From Candidatus Bipolaricaulota bacterium (GTDB lineage Bacteria; Bipolaricaulota; Bipolaricaulia; Bipolaricaulales; Bipolaricaulaceae), in NCBI GenBank assembly GCA_022838705.1, contig JALHJZ010000001.1, forward strand, positions 168,689 through 232,688: DNA of 64,000 bases. The letters run 5' to 3'. Every line of letters begins with the position of its first letter. The first letter of the stretch is position 1. The notes below the pieces were generated by a model that made no database searches, was not told the DNA's origin, and saw only the letters and a list, made by a program, of their open reading frames with translations. The position numbers and the translations under genes were made by a program. This document shows positions 33,070 through 41,608 of the stretch, one piece after another.

Positions 33070-34517
33070 AAAAGCTCACGATCGATCCCATCACGCGCCT
33101 CGAGGGACACGGGAAGATCCTCCTCTACCTCGACGAGGCGGGCGGCCTCAAGGGCGCCGTGCTCCAGGTCCCCGAGCTGCGGGGGTTTGAGGTGTTCTGC
33201 CGCGGCCGGCGGGGAGAGGAGATGCCCCAGATCACGGAGCGGATCTGCGGGGTGTGCCCGGAGGCCCACCACCTCGCCTCCGCCCGGGCCCTCGATGCTG
33301 CCTACCATGCCACGGTCCCCGCCCCGGCGTGGATCCAGCGGGAGCTCTTCTACAACACGTACATCTTCGCTGACCACCTCCTTCACCTCGTGTTCCTCGG
33401 CGGACCGGACCTCCTCCTCCCCGCGGACACGCCGCGCGAGAGCCGGAACGTGCTCGGCGTGATCGCGGCGTTCCCCGAGCTCGGGCGGGAGGTGGTCACG
33501 GTGCGGGCACGAGCCCAGAGGATCCTGGAGATCATCGGCGGGCGCGCAATCCACCCCGTGTTCGCCCTCCCCGGGGGCGTGGCCCGCCCCCTCACCGCCG
33601 ATGACCGGAACGAGATCCGTTCCCATACTGCGGCGATGGTCGCCCTCGCTCAGACGTTCGTGACCTTCTTCCACGAGGAGGTCCTCCCCGATCCGGGCTA
33701 CCAATCCCTCCTCGCCCTCCCCCAGGCCCACCTCCCGACCCACTACCTGGGGCTCGTGGATCCCAACCTTGCGCCGAACTTCTGTCGGGGCGAGCTGCGG
33801 GCCGTGTCCCCCGACGGGACGGAGCTGTTCCGGCTCGACGGGGCAGCGGCCCTCCAGAAGATCGCCGAGCGCAGCGAGCCCTGGACCTATGTGAAGTTCC
33901 CGTACCTGAAGGAGCCTGGGTGGACGGGGTTTGAGGCCGGCGCGGGATCCGGCATCTACCGGGTGGGACCGCTCGCCCGGCTCAACGTCGCCGAGCGGAT
34001 GGCGACCCCGCTTGCCCAGGAGGAGTACGAGCGGTTTCTCGACTTCTTCGGGGCGAAGCCGGTCCACGCCACGTTCGCCTACCACTGGGCGCGGCTCGTG
34101 GAGATGGTCCAGGCGGCGGAGGCCGCGGCCGCCCTCGCCGAGGAGAAGGGCCTCACGGGAACGGAGATCCGAGGGAAGCTCGGGGAACCCGGGGCAGGGG
34201 TGGGCGTGGTCGAGGCCGCGCGGGGGACCCTGGTCCACCGCTACGCCCTCGACGAGCAGGGGCTGATCACGGAAGTGGACCTCATCGTGGCCACAACGCA
34301 CAACGCGGCGGGGATCGGCCTCTCTATAAAGGGGATGGCGGAAGACGTGGTGCGCAAGAACGACCTCGACGAGGCCCTCCTCAACCGGATCGAGATGGCG
34401 TTCCGTGCCTACGATCCGTGCCTCGCCTGTGCGACCCATTTCCTGCCCGGGGAGATGCCCTTGGCGATCGAAATCTACAACGCGGAGGGGCGCCTTGAAC
34501 GCCGGATCTCCCGCTAG
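33066..34517 (+). CDS. mvhA: [NiFe] hydrogenase large subunit (F420-non-reducing type)
   Basis: The 483-residue catalytic subunit shows both active-site motifs: RICGVCPEAHH (L1) near residue 57 and DPCLACATH (L2) near residue 453. The 22 residues after the L2 His (beginning FLPGEMPL) are the tail expected to be removed by the maturation protease, which is the next gene. H2 is oxidised here and electrons pass via MvhG and MvhD to HdrA. No F420-binding subunit is in the cluster. GTG overlaps the small-subunit stop. Confidence 0.95.
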   Translation: MKKLTIDPITRLEGHGKILLYLDEAGGLKGAVLQVPELRGFEVFCRGRRGEEMPQITERICGVCPEAHHLASARALDAAYHATVPAPAWIQRELFYNTYIFADHLLHLVFLGGPDLLLPADTPRESRNVLGVIAAFPELGREVVTVRARAQRILEIIGGRAIHPVFALPGGVARPLTADDRNEIRSHTAAMVALAQTFVTFFHEEVLPDPGYQSLLALPQAHLPTHYLGLVDPNLAPNFCRGELRAVSPDGTELFRLDGAAALQKIAERSEPWTYVKFPYLKEPGWTGFEAGAGSGIYRVGPLARLNVAERMATPLAQEEYERFLDFFGAKPVHATFAYHWARLVEMVQAAEAAAALAEEKGLTGTEIRGKLGEPGAGVGVVEAARGTLVHRYALDEQGLITEVDLIVATTHNAAGIGLSIKGMAEDVVRKNDLDEALLNRIEMAFRAYDPCLACATHFLPGEMPLAIEIYNAEGRLERRISR

Positions 34518-34971
34518 CGCCGGGCGCCGCCAGGTGGTCGTGGCGCTGGGGAACCCGGACCGCGCCGACGACGGCGTGGGGCCGGCGGTGGTCGAGGGGA
34601 TTCCCCCACGGCCGGGGGTCGAGGTGTGGGAAGCGATCCGCAGCGGATTGCCCCTCGCCCAGGCCCTCGTCGGGTTCGAGCGGGCCCTCGTCGTGGACGC
34701 CTGCCCGGCCCTCCCCGTGGGGGAGGTGGCCTTGATCCCGTTATCCATGGACGACGGAGGACGGACGACGGACCATGGACCCTGGCTCCACGGCCTGGGC
34801 CTTGCCCAGGGGCTGGCCGCGCTGCGGGCGGTGGGCCTTCCCGTCCCCGAGACGTGGGCCCTCGCGATCGGCGTCGAGGAGGAGGTCCCGTTCCAAAGGG
34901 GGCTCTCCCCGGAGGTGGCCCAGGCTGTGCCTCGAGCGGTGGCGGAGGTGGAGCGATGGCTAGCGAACTGA
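34495..34971 (+). CDS. Hydrogenase maturation endopeptidase
   Basis: The 158-residue protein has the protease signature VVVALGNPDRADDGVGPAVVE (metal-binding region) and VVDACPALPVGEV. It would clip the C-terminal tail of the large subunit after nickel insertion. The TTG at 34495 is the best start: GGAGGGG lies 4 bases upstream and the frame overlaps the mvhA stop by 23 bases. A short repeat-like stretch (34744-34785) encodes an inserted MDDGGRTTDHG segment next to the family's His-containing loop, as if a small repeat had been captured in frame. Confidence 0.87.
   Translation: MNAGSPASAGRRQVVVALGNPDRADDGVGPAVVEGIPPRPGVEVWEAIRSGLPLAQALVGFERALVVDACPALPVGEVALIPLSMDDGGRTTDHGPWLHGLGLAQGLAALRAVGLPVPETWALAIGVEEEVPFQRGLSPEVAQAVPRAVAEVERWLAN
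34744..34785 (+). repeat. Short internal repeat inside the maturation protease gene
   Basis: GGACGACGGA occurs at 34749-34758 and 34763-34772, and CCATGGAC at 34745-34752 and 34773-34780. The CCATGG palindromes bracket the element. It is in frame and codes for a Asp/Gly/Arg-rich insert. Confidence 0.5.
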
Positions 34972-35351
34972 ACCTATCGCGGGATCACTTGGAGGCGCCG
35001 TTTTCGCGGCGGGTGGAGGAGCTATCGGGGGAGAACCCCTATGCCTGCTACCAGTGCGGGAAGTGCTCCGCGGGGTGCCCGTTCGCCGATCACATGGACG
35101 CGCTCCCGAACCAGGTCCTGCGCCTGGTTCAGCTCGGGGACGAGGCGGCCCTCCGTCTCTCCGCCCCGTGGGTGTGCGCCTCGTGCCTGGCGTGTGCGGT
35201 GCGGTGCCCGAAGGGCGTGGACATCGCCAAGACGATGGAGGCGCTGCGCCTCCTCTCCCTGCGGCGGGGGATCACCCCGGCGCCGGTGGTGCCGGACCGG
35301 CCCTATCCCCAGATCGCCCTCGTCGGCGCGTACAGGAAACTCACGCCATGA
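34956..35351 (+). CDS. hdrC: Heterodisulfide reductase subunit C-like
   Basis: The 131-residue protein has two [4Fe-4S] motifs, CYQCGKCSAGCP and CASCLACAVRCPKG, in the small HdrC arrangement. It would carry electrons from HdrA to HdrB. It overlaps the protease gene by 16 bases and the hdrB ATG by 4. No membrane helix (as in HdrE/DsrM types) is associated, so the complex is soluble. Confidence 0.92.
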   Translation: MASELNLSRDHLEAPFSRRVEELSGENPYACYQCGKCSAGCPFADHMDALPNQVLRLVQLGDEAALRLSAPWVCASCLACAVRCPKGVDIAKTMEALRLLSLRRGITPAPVVPDRPYPQIALVGAYRKLTP

Positions 35352-36172
35352 AGAAGCTCGCCTATTTCCCGGGATGTGCGATGAAGGACCAGGCCCGCCC
35401 CGACGAGGCGGGGACGCTCCACGCGCTGGCCGCGCTGGGGTACGAGGTCGCGGAGATCCCGCGCTGGAACTGCTGCGGCACGGTGCACTCCCTCGCCAAG
35501 GACGACCTCATGCGCCACGTGGGGCCGGTGCGGAACCTCATCCGCGTCCAGGGGATGGGAGAGAAGCGAGTGCTTACCCTGTGTGCGATGTGCTACGGAA
35601 CCCTCAAGCGGTCGGCCCAGTTCGTGCGCGAGGAAGAGCGGCTGGCGCGGATCAACGCGTTCCTGGATACGGAGGAGGATTTCCGGGGCGGGATCGAGGT
35701 CGTCCACCTCCTCACCCTCCTCCGCGACGAGGTGGGGTACGAGAAGCTCGCCTCCCGGGTCAAGCGAACCTTGAACGGGCTCAAGGTCGCCACGTACTAC
35801 GGGTGCGTCCTCCTCCGGCCGCGGGAGTTCGCGGTGGACGACCCGGACCGGCCGGAGGTCATGGAGCGCGTCGTGGAGGCCCTCGGCGGAGCGCCCGTCC
35901 CCTTCCCGGAACGCATGGAGTGCTGCGGGGCCTACCTCACGGTCGGGCGATCCGATATCGTTACGGACAGGGTGGGGAGGATCCTCCGCTCGGCGCGGGG
36001 CAGCGGGGCGGACCTCGTGGTCACGACCTGCCCCCTGTGCCAGTTCAACCTCGCCGAGCGCCGGCCCCCTGTGGCACCGACCCTCCCCGTCCTCTACCTC
36101 GGGCAGGTGCTGGGGTGGGCGTTCGGGGCGGACGAGCCGGCAAACCTGTTCCCTCTGGGGGGTGCGAGATGA
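35348..36172 (+). CDS. hdrB: Heterodisulfide reductase subunit B-like (CCG domains)
   Basis: The 274-residue protein has two cysteine-rich CCG domains: WNCCGTVHS with CAMCYG in the first, and YYGCVLL, MECCGAYL with CPLCQF in the second. The N-terminal FPGCAMK motif is also typical. In methanogens HdrB carries non-cubane clusters and reduces the CoM-S-S-CoB heterodisulfide. A bacterium should lack that substrate, so the acceptor must differ. The next two genes encode a TfrAB-like fumarate reductase. In the methanogen enzyme the CCG part is fused to TfrB; here it is a separate HdrB. Confidence 0.93.
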   Translation: MKKLAYFPGCAMKDQARPDEAGTLHALAALGYEVAEIPRWNCCGTVHSLAKDDLMRHVGPVRNLIRVQGMGEKRVLTLCAMCYGTLKRSAQFVREEERLARINAFLDTEEDFRGGIEVVHLLTLLRDEVGYEKLASRVKRTLNGLKVATYYGCVLLRPREFAVDDPDRPEVMERVVEALGGAPVPFPERMECCGAYLTVGRSDIVTDRVGRILRSARGSGADLVVTTCPLCQFNLAERRPPVAPTLPVLYLGQVLGWAFGADEPANLFPLGGAR

Positions 36173-36840
36173 ATGAAGTGACGGTGTTCATCATGGGCAA
36201 GGGGTACCATGTCCCGGAAGGCCTCACGATCATGAAGGCGATGGAGTACGCCGGGTACCGCCTCGGCCGCGGGTGTGGGTGCCGGGGCGGCTACTGCGGA
36301 GCGTGCGCTACGGTGTACCGGCTGCGGGGCGACTACCGGCTCTACGCCGACCTCGCTTGCCAGACCCCTGTTCAGGACGGGATGTACATCGCCCAGATCC
36401 CCTTCACCCCCGCCGAACGGCCGCCGTACCAGCTGGCCGACCTCCAGCCCCGCGGGGAGACCCTCCTCTCCCTGTTCCCCGAGCTCGCCCGGTGCGTGGC
36501 CTGCAACACGTGCACCAAGGCCTGCCCGCAGAAGCTGGAGGTGATGGACGCTGTCCAGGCGGCCCTGCGTGGCGACATCCCCCAGGTGGCGGAGCTCACG
36601 TTCGACTGCGTATCGTGCGGGTTGTGCACGATGCGCTGCCCAGCCGAGATCTCCCACCACCACGTGTGGCAGCTCGCGCGGAGGCTCAACGGGGCCTACC
36701 TCACCCCGCGGGCGCTGCACGTCCAGAAACGGGTCCAGGAGGTCGCCGCCGGGGTGTTCAAGGCCGACCTCGACGCCCTCCTGTCGCTCGGCAAGGACGC
36801 CCTCGTCGCGGCCTACAAGGCCCGCGAGATCGAGAGTTAA
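36169..36840 (+). CDS. tfrB: Fumarate reductase/succinate dehydrogenase iron-sulfur subunit, TfrB-like
   Basis: The 223-residue protein has an N-terminal [2Fe-2S] plant-ferredoxin domain (RGCGCRGGYCGACATVY, then LACQTP). The C-terminal helical domain has two cluster motifs, CVACNTCTKACP and CVSCGLCTMRCP. That is the layout of SdhB/FrdB, but without the CCG extension present in methanogen TfrB. ATG overlaps hdrB by 4 bases. The flavoprotein gene follows after 9 bases. Electrons should run between TfrA's FAD and the neighbouring HdrB/HdrC. Confidence 0.88.
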   Translation: MNEVTVFIMGKGYHVPEGLTIMKAMEYAGYRLGRGCGCRGGYCGACATVYRLRGDYRLYADLACQTPVQDGMYIAQIPFTPAERPPYQLADLQPRGETLLSLFPELARCVACNTCTKACPQKLEVMDAVQAALRGDIPQVAELTFDCVSCGLCTMRCPAEISHHHVWQLARRLNGAYLTPRALHVQKRVQEVAAGVFKADLDALLSLGKDALVAAYKAREIES

Positions 36841-36849
36841 GGAGGAGGC

Positions 36850-38505
36850 GTGGGCACTTATCCCAAAGAGATCCAAGAGTCCATCGAGCGCGTGGAGGCG
36901 ACACGGCCCGCACGGATGGCGATGAAGCCCCCGCGGCTCACGCTTCAAGAGCAGGAGGCCCTCCTCAAGGGGTTCCACCCCGACTACCGGCCGGAGGGGA
37001 AACGCAAGCTCACAGTGGGGGCGTCGTGGGGGGAGCCTGTGCCCCACGAGCTCGCCGACCTCCTCGAGGCGTACCCCCTCCTCGACCCGCGGGAGGTGGA
37101 TGTCTCGCAGCCGGACCACGATGTGGATGTCCTCGTGATCGGCGGGGGGGGAGCGGGCACGGTGGCGGCGATCTGGGCCCACCAGTCCGGGATCCCCGCC
37201 GCGCGGATCCTCATCGCCACCAAGCTCCGCCACGGGGACTCGAACTCGATCATGGCCCAGGGCGGCATCCAGGCCGCGGACAAGGCGAACGACTCGCCGG
37301 CGATCCACTACCTCGACGTCCTGGGGGGTGGGCACTTCACTAACGACCCCAAGCTTGTGCGGGCCCTGGTGGAGGATGCCCCGAGCGTCATCCGCTGGCA
37401 CGAGGACCTCGGGGTGATGTACGACAAGGAGCCCGACGGGACGATGATCACCATCCACGGGGGAGGAACGTCCCGGAAGCGGATGCACTCAGCGAAGGAC
37501 TACACGGGCCTCGAGATCATGCGCGTGTTGCGGGACGAGGCGCGGAGCCGGGGGATCCCGGTGCTCGAGTTCTCCCCAGCGGTGGAGCTCCTCACCGATG
37601 GCCAGGGCCAGGTCGTGGGCGCCGTCCTGTGGAACCTCGAGACGAGCGAGTACACCGTGGTGCGGGCGAAGGCGGTCGTCCTCGCCACCGGCGGCTGGGG
37701 CCGGCTGCACATCCAGGGGTTCCCAACCACGAACCACTACGGCGCCACCGCCGATGGGCTCGTGTTGGCCTACCGAGCGGGGGCGAAGCTCCGGGACCTC
37801 GACGCCGTGCAGTACCACCCCACCGGCGCTGCCTACCCGGAGCAGCTCGTCGGGCTCCTCATCACGGAGAAGGTGCGGGGGATGGACGCCTTGCCCCTGA
37901 ACCGGCTGGGGGAGGTGTTCGTCCACCCCTTGGAGCCGCGCGATGTGGAGTCGGCGGCGTTCATCCGCGAGTGCGCCTCCCCGGAGAAGGGCGGCCGCGG
38001 ACTGGGGGTCACCACCCCCACGGGGATGGTCGGGGTGTGGCTGGACACGCCGATGGTGGACATGATCCACGGCAAGGGCACGTTCCAGCGGGCCCTGTCC
38101 TCCATCCACCGGATGTACGTGCGGTTCGACATCGACCCGACCCGGGAGCCGATCCTCGTCTACCCCACCCTCCACTACCAAAATGGGGGAGTTGTGATCG
38201 ACGAGCACGGTTGGACGGGGGTCCCCGGGCTATTCGCCGCGGGGGAGGTCGAGGGCGGGGTCCATGGCAAGAACCGACTGATGGGGAACTCGCTCCTCGA
38301 CTACAACGTATTTGGCCGGCGGGCAGGGATCGCCGCCGCCGGGCACGCCAAGAAAGCCACCCCGGGCGCCCCCACCCTCGCCCACGTCGGGCGGTACGTG
38401 GAGCAACTGAAGTCAGCGGGCGTCCCCGCAGACCGGAAGGCGCCCCTGCTCCTCCCCGAGTACCGGGGCGAGAGGGCCCTGTCGCGGATGGTGGACCTGC
38501 TATGA
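36850..38505 (+). CDS. tfrA: Fumarate reductase/succinate dehydrogenase flavoprotein, TfrA-like
   Basis: The 551-residue flavoprotein shows the FAD motif VDVLVIGGGGAGTVAAIWA (about residue 92), SNSIMAQGGIQAAD, DAVQYHPTGAAYPE (substrate His/Thr region) and YPTLHYQNGGVVID. A capping domain lies in between. No membrane anchor gene (sdhC/D, frdC/D) is present, so the enzyme should be soluble, as the thiol:fumarate reductase of methanogens is. The leading 90 residues before the FAD motif are longer than in SdhA. GTG follows AAGGAGGAG. Its stop overlaps korD (ATGA). Confidence 0.9.
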   Translation: MGTYPKEIQESIERVEATRPARMAMKPPRLTLQEQEALLKGFHPDYRPEGKRKLTVGASWGEPVPHELADLLEAYPLLDPREVDVSQPDHDVDVLVIGGGGAGTVAAIWAHQSGIPAARILIATKLRHGDSNSIMAQGGIQAADKANDSPAIHYLDVLGGGHFTNDPKLVRALVEDAPSVIRWHEDLGVMYDKEPDGTMITIHGGGTSRKRMHSAKDYTGLEIMRVLRDEARSRGIPVLEFSPAVELLTDGQGQVVGAVLWNLETSEYTVVRAKAVVLATGGWGRLHIQGFPTTNHYGATADGLVLAYRAGAKLRDLDAVQYHPTGAAYPEQLVGLLITEKVRGMDALPLNRLGEVFVHPLEPRDVESAAFIRECASPEKGGRGLGVTTPTGMVGVWLDTPMVDMIHGKGTFQRALSSIHRMYVRFDIDPTREPILVYPTLHYQNGGVVIDEHGWTGVPGLFAAGEVEGGVHGKNRLMGNSLLDYNVFGRRAGIAAAGHAKKATPGAPTLAHVGRYVEQLKSAGVPADRKAPLLLPEYRGERALSRMVDLL

Positions 38506-38765
38506 CGCAGGGGGCGAAGCGGTGGAACGTACCGAAGGGACACGTCTACGTCCTCGACGACATCTGCAAGGGGTGCGGGTTCTGCATCGAGTACTGTCCG
38601 CGGAAGGTCCTCGCCCAATCGGAACAGTTCAACGCCAAGGGGTACCATCCCCCGGAGGTGGTGGACCCCGATGCGTGTGTGATGTGCGGGTTCTGTGAGC
38701 TCGTGTGCCCTGACTTCGCCATCTGGACAGAGAAAGAAACTGCGGAGGTAAAGGATGCCGTCTAA
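38502..38765 (+). CDS. korD: 2-oxoacid:ferredoxin oxidoreductase delta (ferredoxin) subunit
   Basis: The 87-residue protein carries two [4Fe-4S] motifs, CKGCGFCIEYCPRKVL and CVMCGFCELVCPDFAI, typical of KorD/VorD. It delivers or receives electrons for the TPP core. It overlaps tfrA by 4 and korA by 11 bases. Confidence 0.92.
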   Translation: MTQGAKRWNVPKGHVYVLDDICKGCGFCIEYCPRKVLAQSEQFNAKGYHPPEVVDPDACVMCGFCELVCPDFAIWTEKETAEVKDAV

Positions 38766-39906
38766 GGCTACCCTGTCCGGGATCCACTTCATGAACGGTG
38801 ACGAGGCGATCGCGGAAGGAGCGATCGCCGCCGGGTGCCGGTTCTTCGCGGCCTACCCGATCACGCCGCAGTCCGAGATCGCGGAGCGCTTGTCGTGGCG
38901 CCTGCCGCGGGTGGGCGGGGCGTTCATCCAAATGGAGGACGAACTGGGGGCGATGGCGGCGGTGGTGGGAGCGGCGTGGGGTGGGGCCAAGGCGATGACC
39001 GCCACCTCCGGCCCCGGGTTTTCGTTGATGATGGAGAACCTGGGCCTGGCGATCATGACCGAGACCCCGTGCGTGGTGGTGGATGTCCAACGCGGTGCGC
39101 CCTCGACCGGCCTCCCCACCGCCGTCGGCCAAGGGGACATGATGCAGGCCCGCTGGGGCTCCCACGGCCACTACGAGATCATCGCCCTCGTCCCCTCCTC
39201 CCCCCAGGAGGCGTTCGACCTCACGGTGCGCGCGTTCGCCCTCTCCGAGCGGTTCCGGGTTCCGGTGCTCCTCATGACGGACGAGGTGGTGGGGCACATG
39301 TACGAGCGGGTGGAGATCCCGGGCGAGGTCCCCCTGGCCCCCCGGCGGCGGCCCCAGGTCCCTCCGGAGGAGTTCATCCCCTACCAGCCCGATCCTGACC
39401 TCGTCCCCCCGATGGCGTGCGCCGGCGAGGGGTACCGCATCCACGTCACCGGCCTCACCCACGACGAGCGGGGATACCCGGACATGTCCGCCGAGGCCCA
39501 CGATAGGCTCGTGCGCCGGCTCGCGGAGAAGGTCCTCCGCTGCCGTAGCGAGATCACGTTCTACGAGGAAGTGGGCCTCGCGGATGCGGAGGTCGCGGTC
39601 GTGTCCTACGGGATCTCCGCCCGCGTTGCCTACGGGGCCCTCGCCCAGGCCCGCCAGCAGGGGATCAAGGCGGGGATGCTGCGCCTCATCACGGCGTGGC
39701 CGTTCCCCGACGAACGGGTGCGGGCCCTCGCGGATCAGGTACAGGGGATCGCGGTCGTGGAGCTGAACCTGGGGCAGATGAGCCGCGAGGTGGAGCGGGC
39801 GACCCGAGGCAAGGTCCCCCTCGCGGGCGTGTTCCACGCGGGGGGCCGGATCCACACCCCACACGAGGTCCTCGCCGGGATCAAGGAGGTGGCACGATGC
39901 AGGTGA
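38755..39906 (+). CDS. korA: 2-oxoacid:ferredoxin oxidoreductase alpha subunit
   Basis: The 383-residue subunit has GNEAIAEGAI-like start (GDEAIAEGAIAAGC), YPITPQSEIAE, GGAKAMTATSGPGFSLM and the C-terminal EVAVVSYGISAR domain. Length and motifs fit KorA of 2-oxoglutarate:ferredoxin oxidoreductase better than pyruvate enzymes, though VOR/IOR specificity cannot be excluded. Cytosolic. It binds the pyrophosphate cofactor with KorB. The overlaps with both neighbours imply co-translation. Confidence 0.92.
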   Translation: MPSKATLSGIHFMNGDEAIAEGAIAAGCRFFAAYPITPQSEIAERLSWRLPRVGGAFIQMEDELGAMAAVVGAAWGGAKAMTATSGPGFSLMMENLGLAIMTETPCVVVDVQRGAPSTGLPTAVGQGDMMQARWGSHGHYEIIALVPSSPQEAFDLTVRAFALSERFRVPVLLMTDEVVGHMYERVEIPGEVPLAPRRRPQVPPEEFIPYQPDPDLVPPMACAGEGYRIHVTGLTHDERGYPDMSAEAHDRLVRRLAEKVLRCRSEITFYEEVGLADAEVAVVSYGISARVAYGALAQARQQGIKAGMLRLITAWPFPDERVRALADQVQGIAVVELNLGQMSREVERATRGKVPLAGVFHAGGRIHTPHEVLAGIKEVARCR

Positions 39907-40760
39907 AGACGAAGCCCGCTTTCGAGATCGTCCCCGGGGCCCGGCACCCGATGGAGAAGTACCTCCGCACCGACCGCATCCCCCACATCTGGTGCTCAGG
40001 GTGCGGATTGGGAACGGTCCTTGGGAACTTCCTCTACGCCCTCGATGAGCTGGGGTGGGACCCCGACGAGGTCGCGGTCGTGTCAGGAATCGGCTGCACC
40101 GGCCGCATCGCCGGCTACCTCAAATTGGACACGTACCACACCACCCATGGCCGAGCGATCCCGTTCGCCACTGGTCTCAAGCTCGCCAACCCCAAACTCC
40201 ACGTGGCCGTGATCTCCGGCGACGGAGACCTGTTCGCGATCGGCGGGAACCACCTCATCCATGCGGCGCGGCGCAACCTCGACCTGACCGTGGTGTGCGT
40301 GAACAACTTCAACTATGGGATGACGGGCGGCCAGTGCGGGCCCACCACGCCGCTCGAGGGACGCACGACGACGACCCCGTTTGGCAACTTCGAGCACCCG
40401 TTCAACCTCGTCCACCTCGCCGCCTCGGCCGGGGCGAGTTACGTCGCGCGGTGGACAACGCTCGACGGCCGCCGCCTCCAGAAGGGGCTCGTGGAGGCGA
40501 TGGCCCACGAGGGGTTCACGTTCGTGGAGGTCATTTCCCCGTGCCCGACGAACTACGGCCGCCGCAACCGGATCGGGGAGGGCCTGGACGAGCTGCGCTA
40601 CTACGCAGACCACGCTGTGATCCGCCACGGGGCGGACCCCAAGGAGGCGGAGATCGTGTCTGGGAAGCCTTTCCTCGTCGGCAAATTCGTCGACGTGGAC
40701 AAACCGACCTATCACGAGATGTACGCGGCGAAGGTGGCGGAGATGGGAGGGAACAAGTGA
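39897..40760 (+). CDS. korB: 2-oxoacid:ferredoxin oxidoreductase beta subunit
   Basis: The 287-residue subunit has CSGCGLGTVL, GIGCTGRIAGYL, the thiamine-pyrophosphate motif GDGDLFAIGGNHLIHAARRN and NFNYGMTGGQ. These match KorB. Together with KorA, KorD and KorC it interconverts 2-oxoglutarate and succinyl-CoA plus CO2 using ferredoxin. It overlaps korA by 10 bases, and its stop overlaps the fumarase alpha GTG. Confidence 0.93.
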   Translation: MQVKTKPAFEIVPGARHPMEKYLRTDRIPHIWCSGCGLGTVLGNFLYALDELGWDPDEVAVVSGIGCTGRIAGYLKLDTYHTTHGRAIPFATGLKLANPKLHVAVISGDGDLFAIGGNHLIHAARRNLDLTVVCVNNFNYGMTGGQCGPTTPLEGRTTTTPFGNFEHPFNLVHLAASAGASYVARWTTLDGRRLQKGLVEAMAHEGFTFVEVISPCPTNYGRRNRIGEGLDELRYYADHAVIRHGADPKEAEIVSGKPFLVGKFVDVDKPTYHEMYAAKVAEMGGNK

Positions 40761-41608
40761 ACTTCGGCAACGAGCTAGCTCTGGCAATCGGCAAGGCGGC
40801 GACGATCCTCCCGCCCGATGTCGTGCGGGCGCTTGAGGCGGCCCGCGACCGGGAGGCAGGACCGGCCCGGGTGCAGCTGGAGGCGATTCTGGAGAACGTG
40901 CGGATCGCTCGGGAGGGCAAGGTCCCGATCTGCCAAGATACGGGGACGATCACATTCTTCGTCAGACTGGGGACGGGATTCCCCCACCTCCCCGCCCTCG
41001 TGGGCGCCCTCCCCGAGGCGGCACGGTTGGCGACGAAGGCGGTTCCTCTCAGGCCCAACACGGTCCACCCCTTCACCGGGAAGAACCCCAGCGACAACAC
41101 CGGCCGCTACATCCCGGCTGTGACGTGGGAGATGACGGACGGGGACGGAGCGGAGATTCACATCCTCCCCAAGGGCGGGGGGTCGGAGAACTGCTGCGCC
41201 CTCAAGATGCTCGCCCCCGGCGTCGGGCTGAAGGGGGTCAAGGCGGCGGTGGTCGAGCACGTGGTGGGCTGCGGGGGTCTCCCCTGCCCGCCGACTGTAG
41301 TCGGGGTCGGGATCGGGGGCGGGGCCGACCTGTCCCTGAAGCTGGGGAAGATGGCCCTCCTGCGGCCCCTCGGGCAGCGGCACCCCGAGCCGGAAGTGGC
41401 CGCGCTCGAGGCTGAGCTCGAGGAGCTCATCAACGCGTCCGGCGTGGGGCCGATGGGGCTCGGGGGGAAGACGACCGTGTTGGCGGTGCACGCCGAATAC
41501 GCCCACCGCCACCCCGCGTCGTTGCCATTGGGGATCGTGACCCAGTGCTGGGCCCATCGCCGCGCGACCGTGCGCGTGCGCGCGGATGGACGGATGGAGG
41601 TGGCGTGA
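40757..41608 (+). CDS. Fumarate hydratase alpha subunit (class I)
   Basis: The 283-residue protein is the N-terminal half of two-subunit, iron-sulfur class I fumarase. Cluster cysteines lie in ICQDTGTITFF, GSENCCALKML and GCGGLPCPPT. With the beta subunit it interconverts malate and fumarate anaerobically. L(+)-tartrate dehydratase is a relative, but the neighbouring fumarate reductase and malic enzyme favour fumarase. GTG overlaps the korB stop with GGAGGG upstream. Confidence 0.92.
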   Translation: MNFGNELALAIGKAATILPPDVVRALEAARDREAGPARVQLEAILENVRIAREGKVPICQDTGTITFFVRLGTGFPHLPALVGALPEAARLATKAVPLRPNTVHPFTGKNPSDNTGRYIPAVTWEMTDGDGAEIHILPKGGGSENCCALKMLAPGVGLKGVKAAVVEHVVGCGGLPCPPTVVGVGIGGGADLSLKLGKMALLRPLGQRHPEPEVAALEAELEELINASGVGPMGLGGKTTVLAVHAEYAHRHPASLPLGIVTQCWAHRRATVRVRADGRMEVA

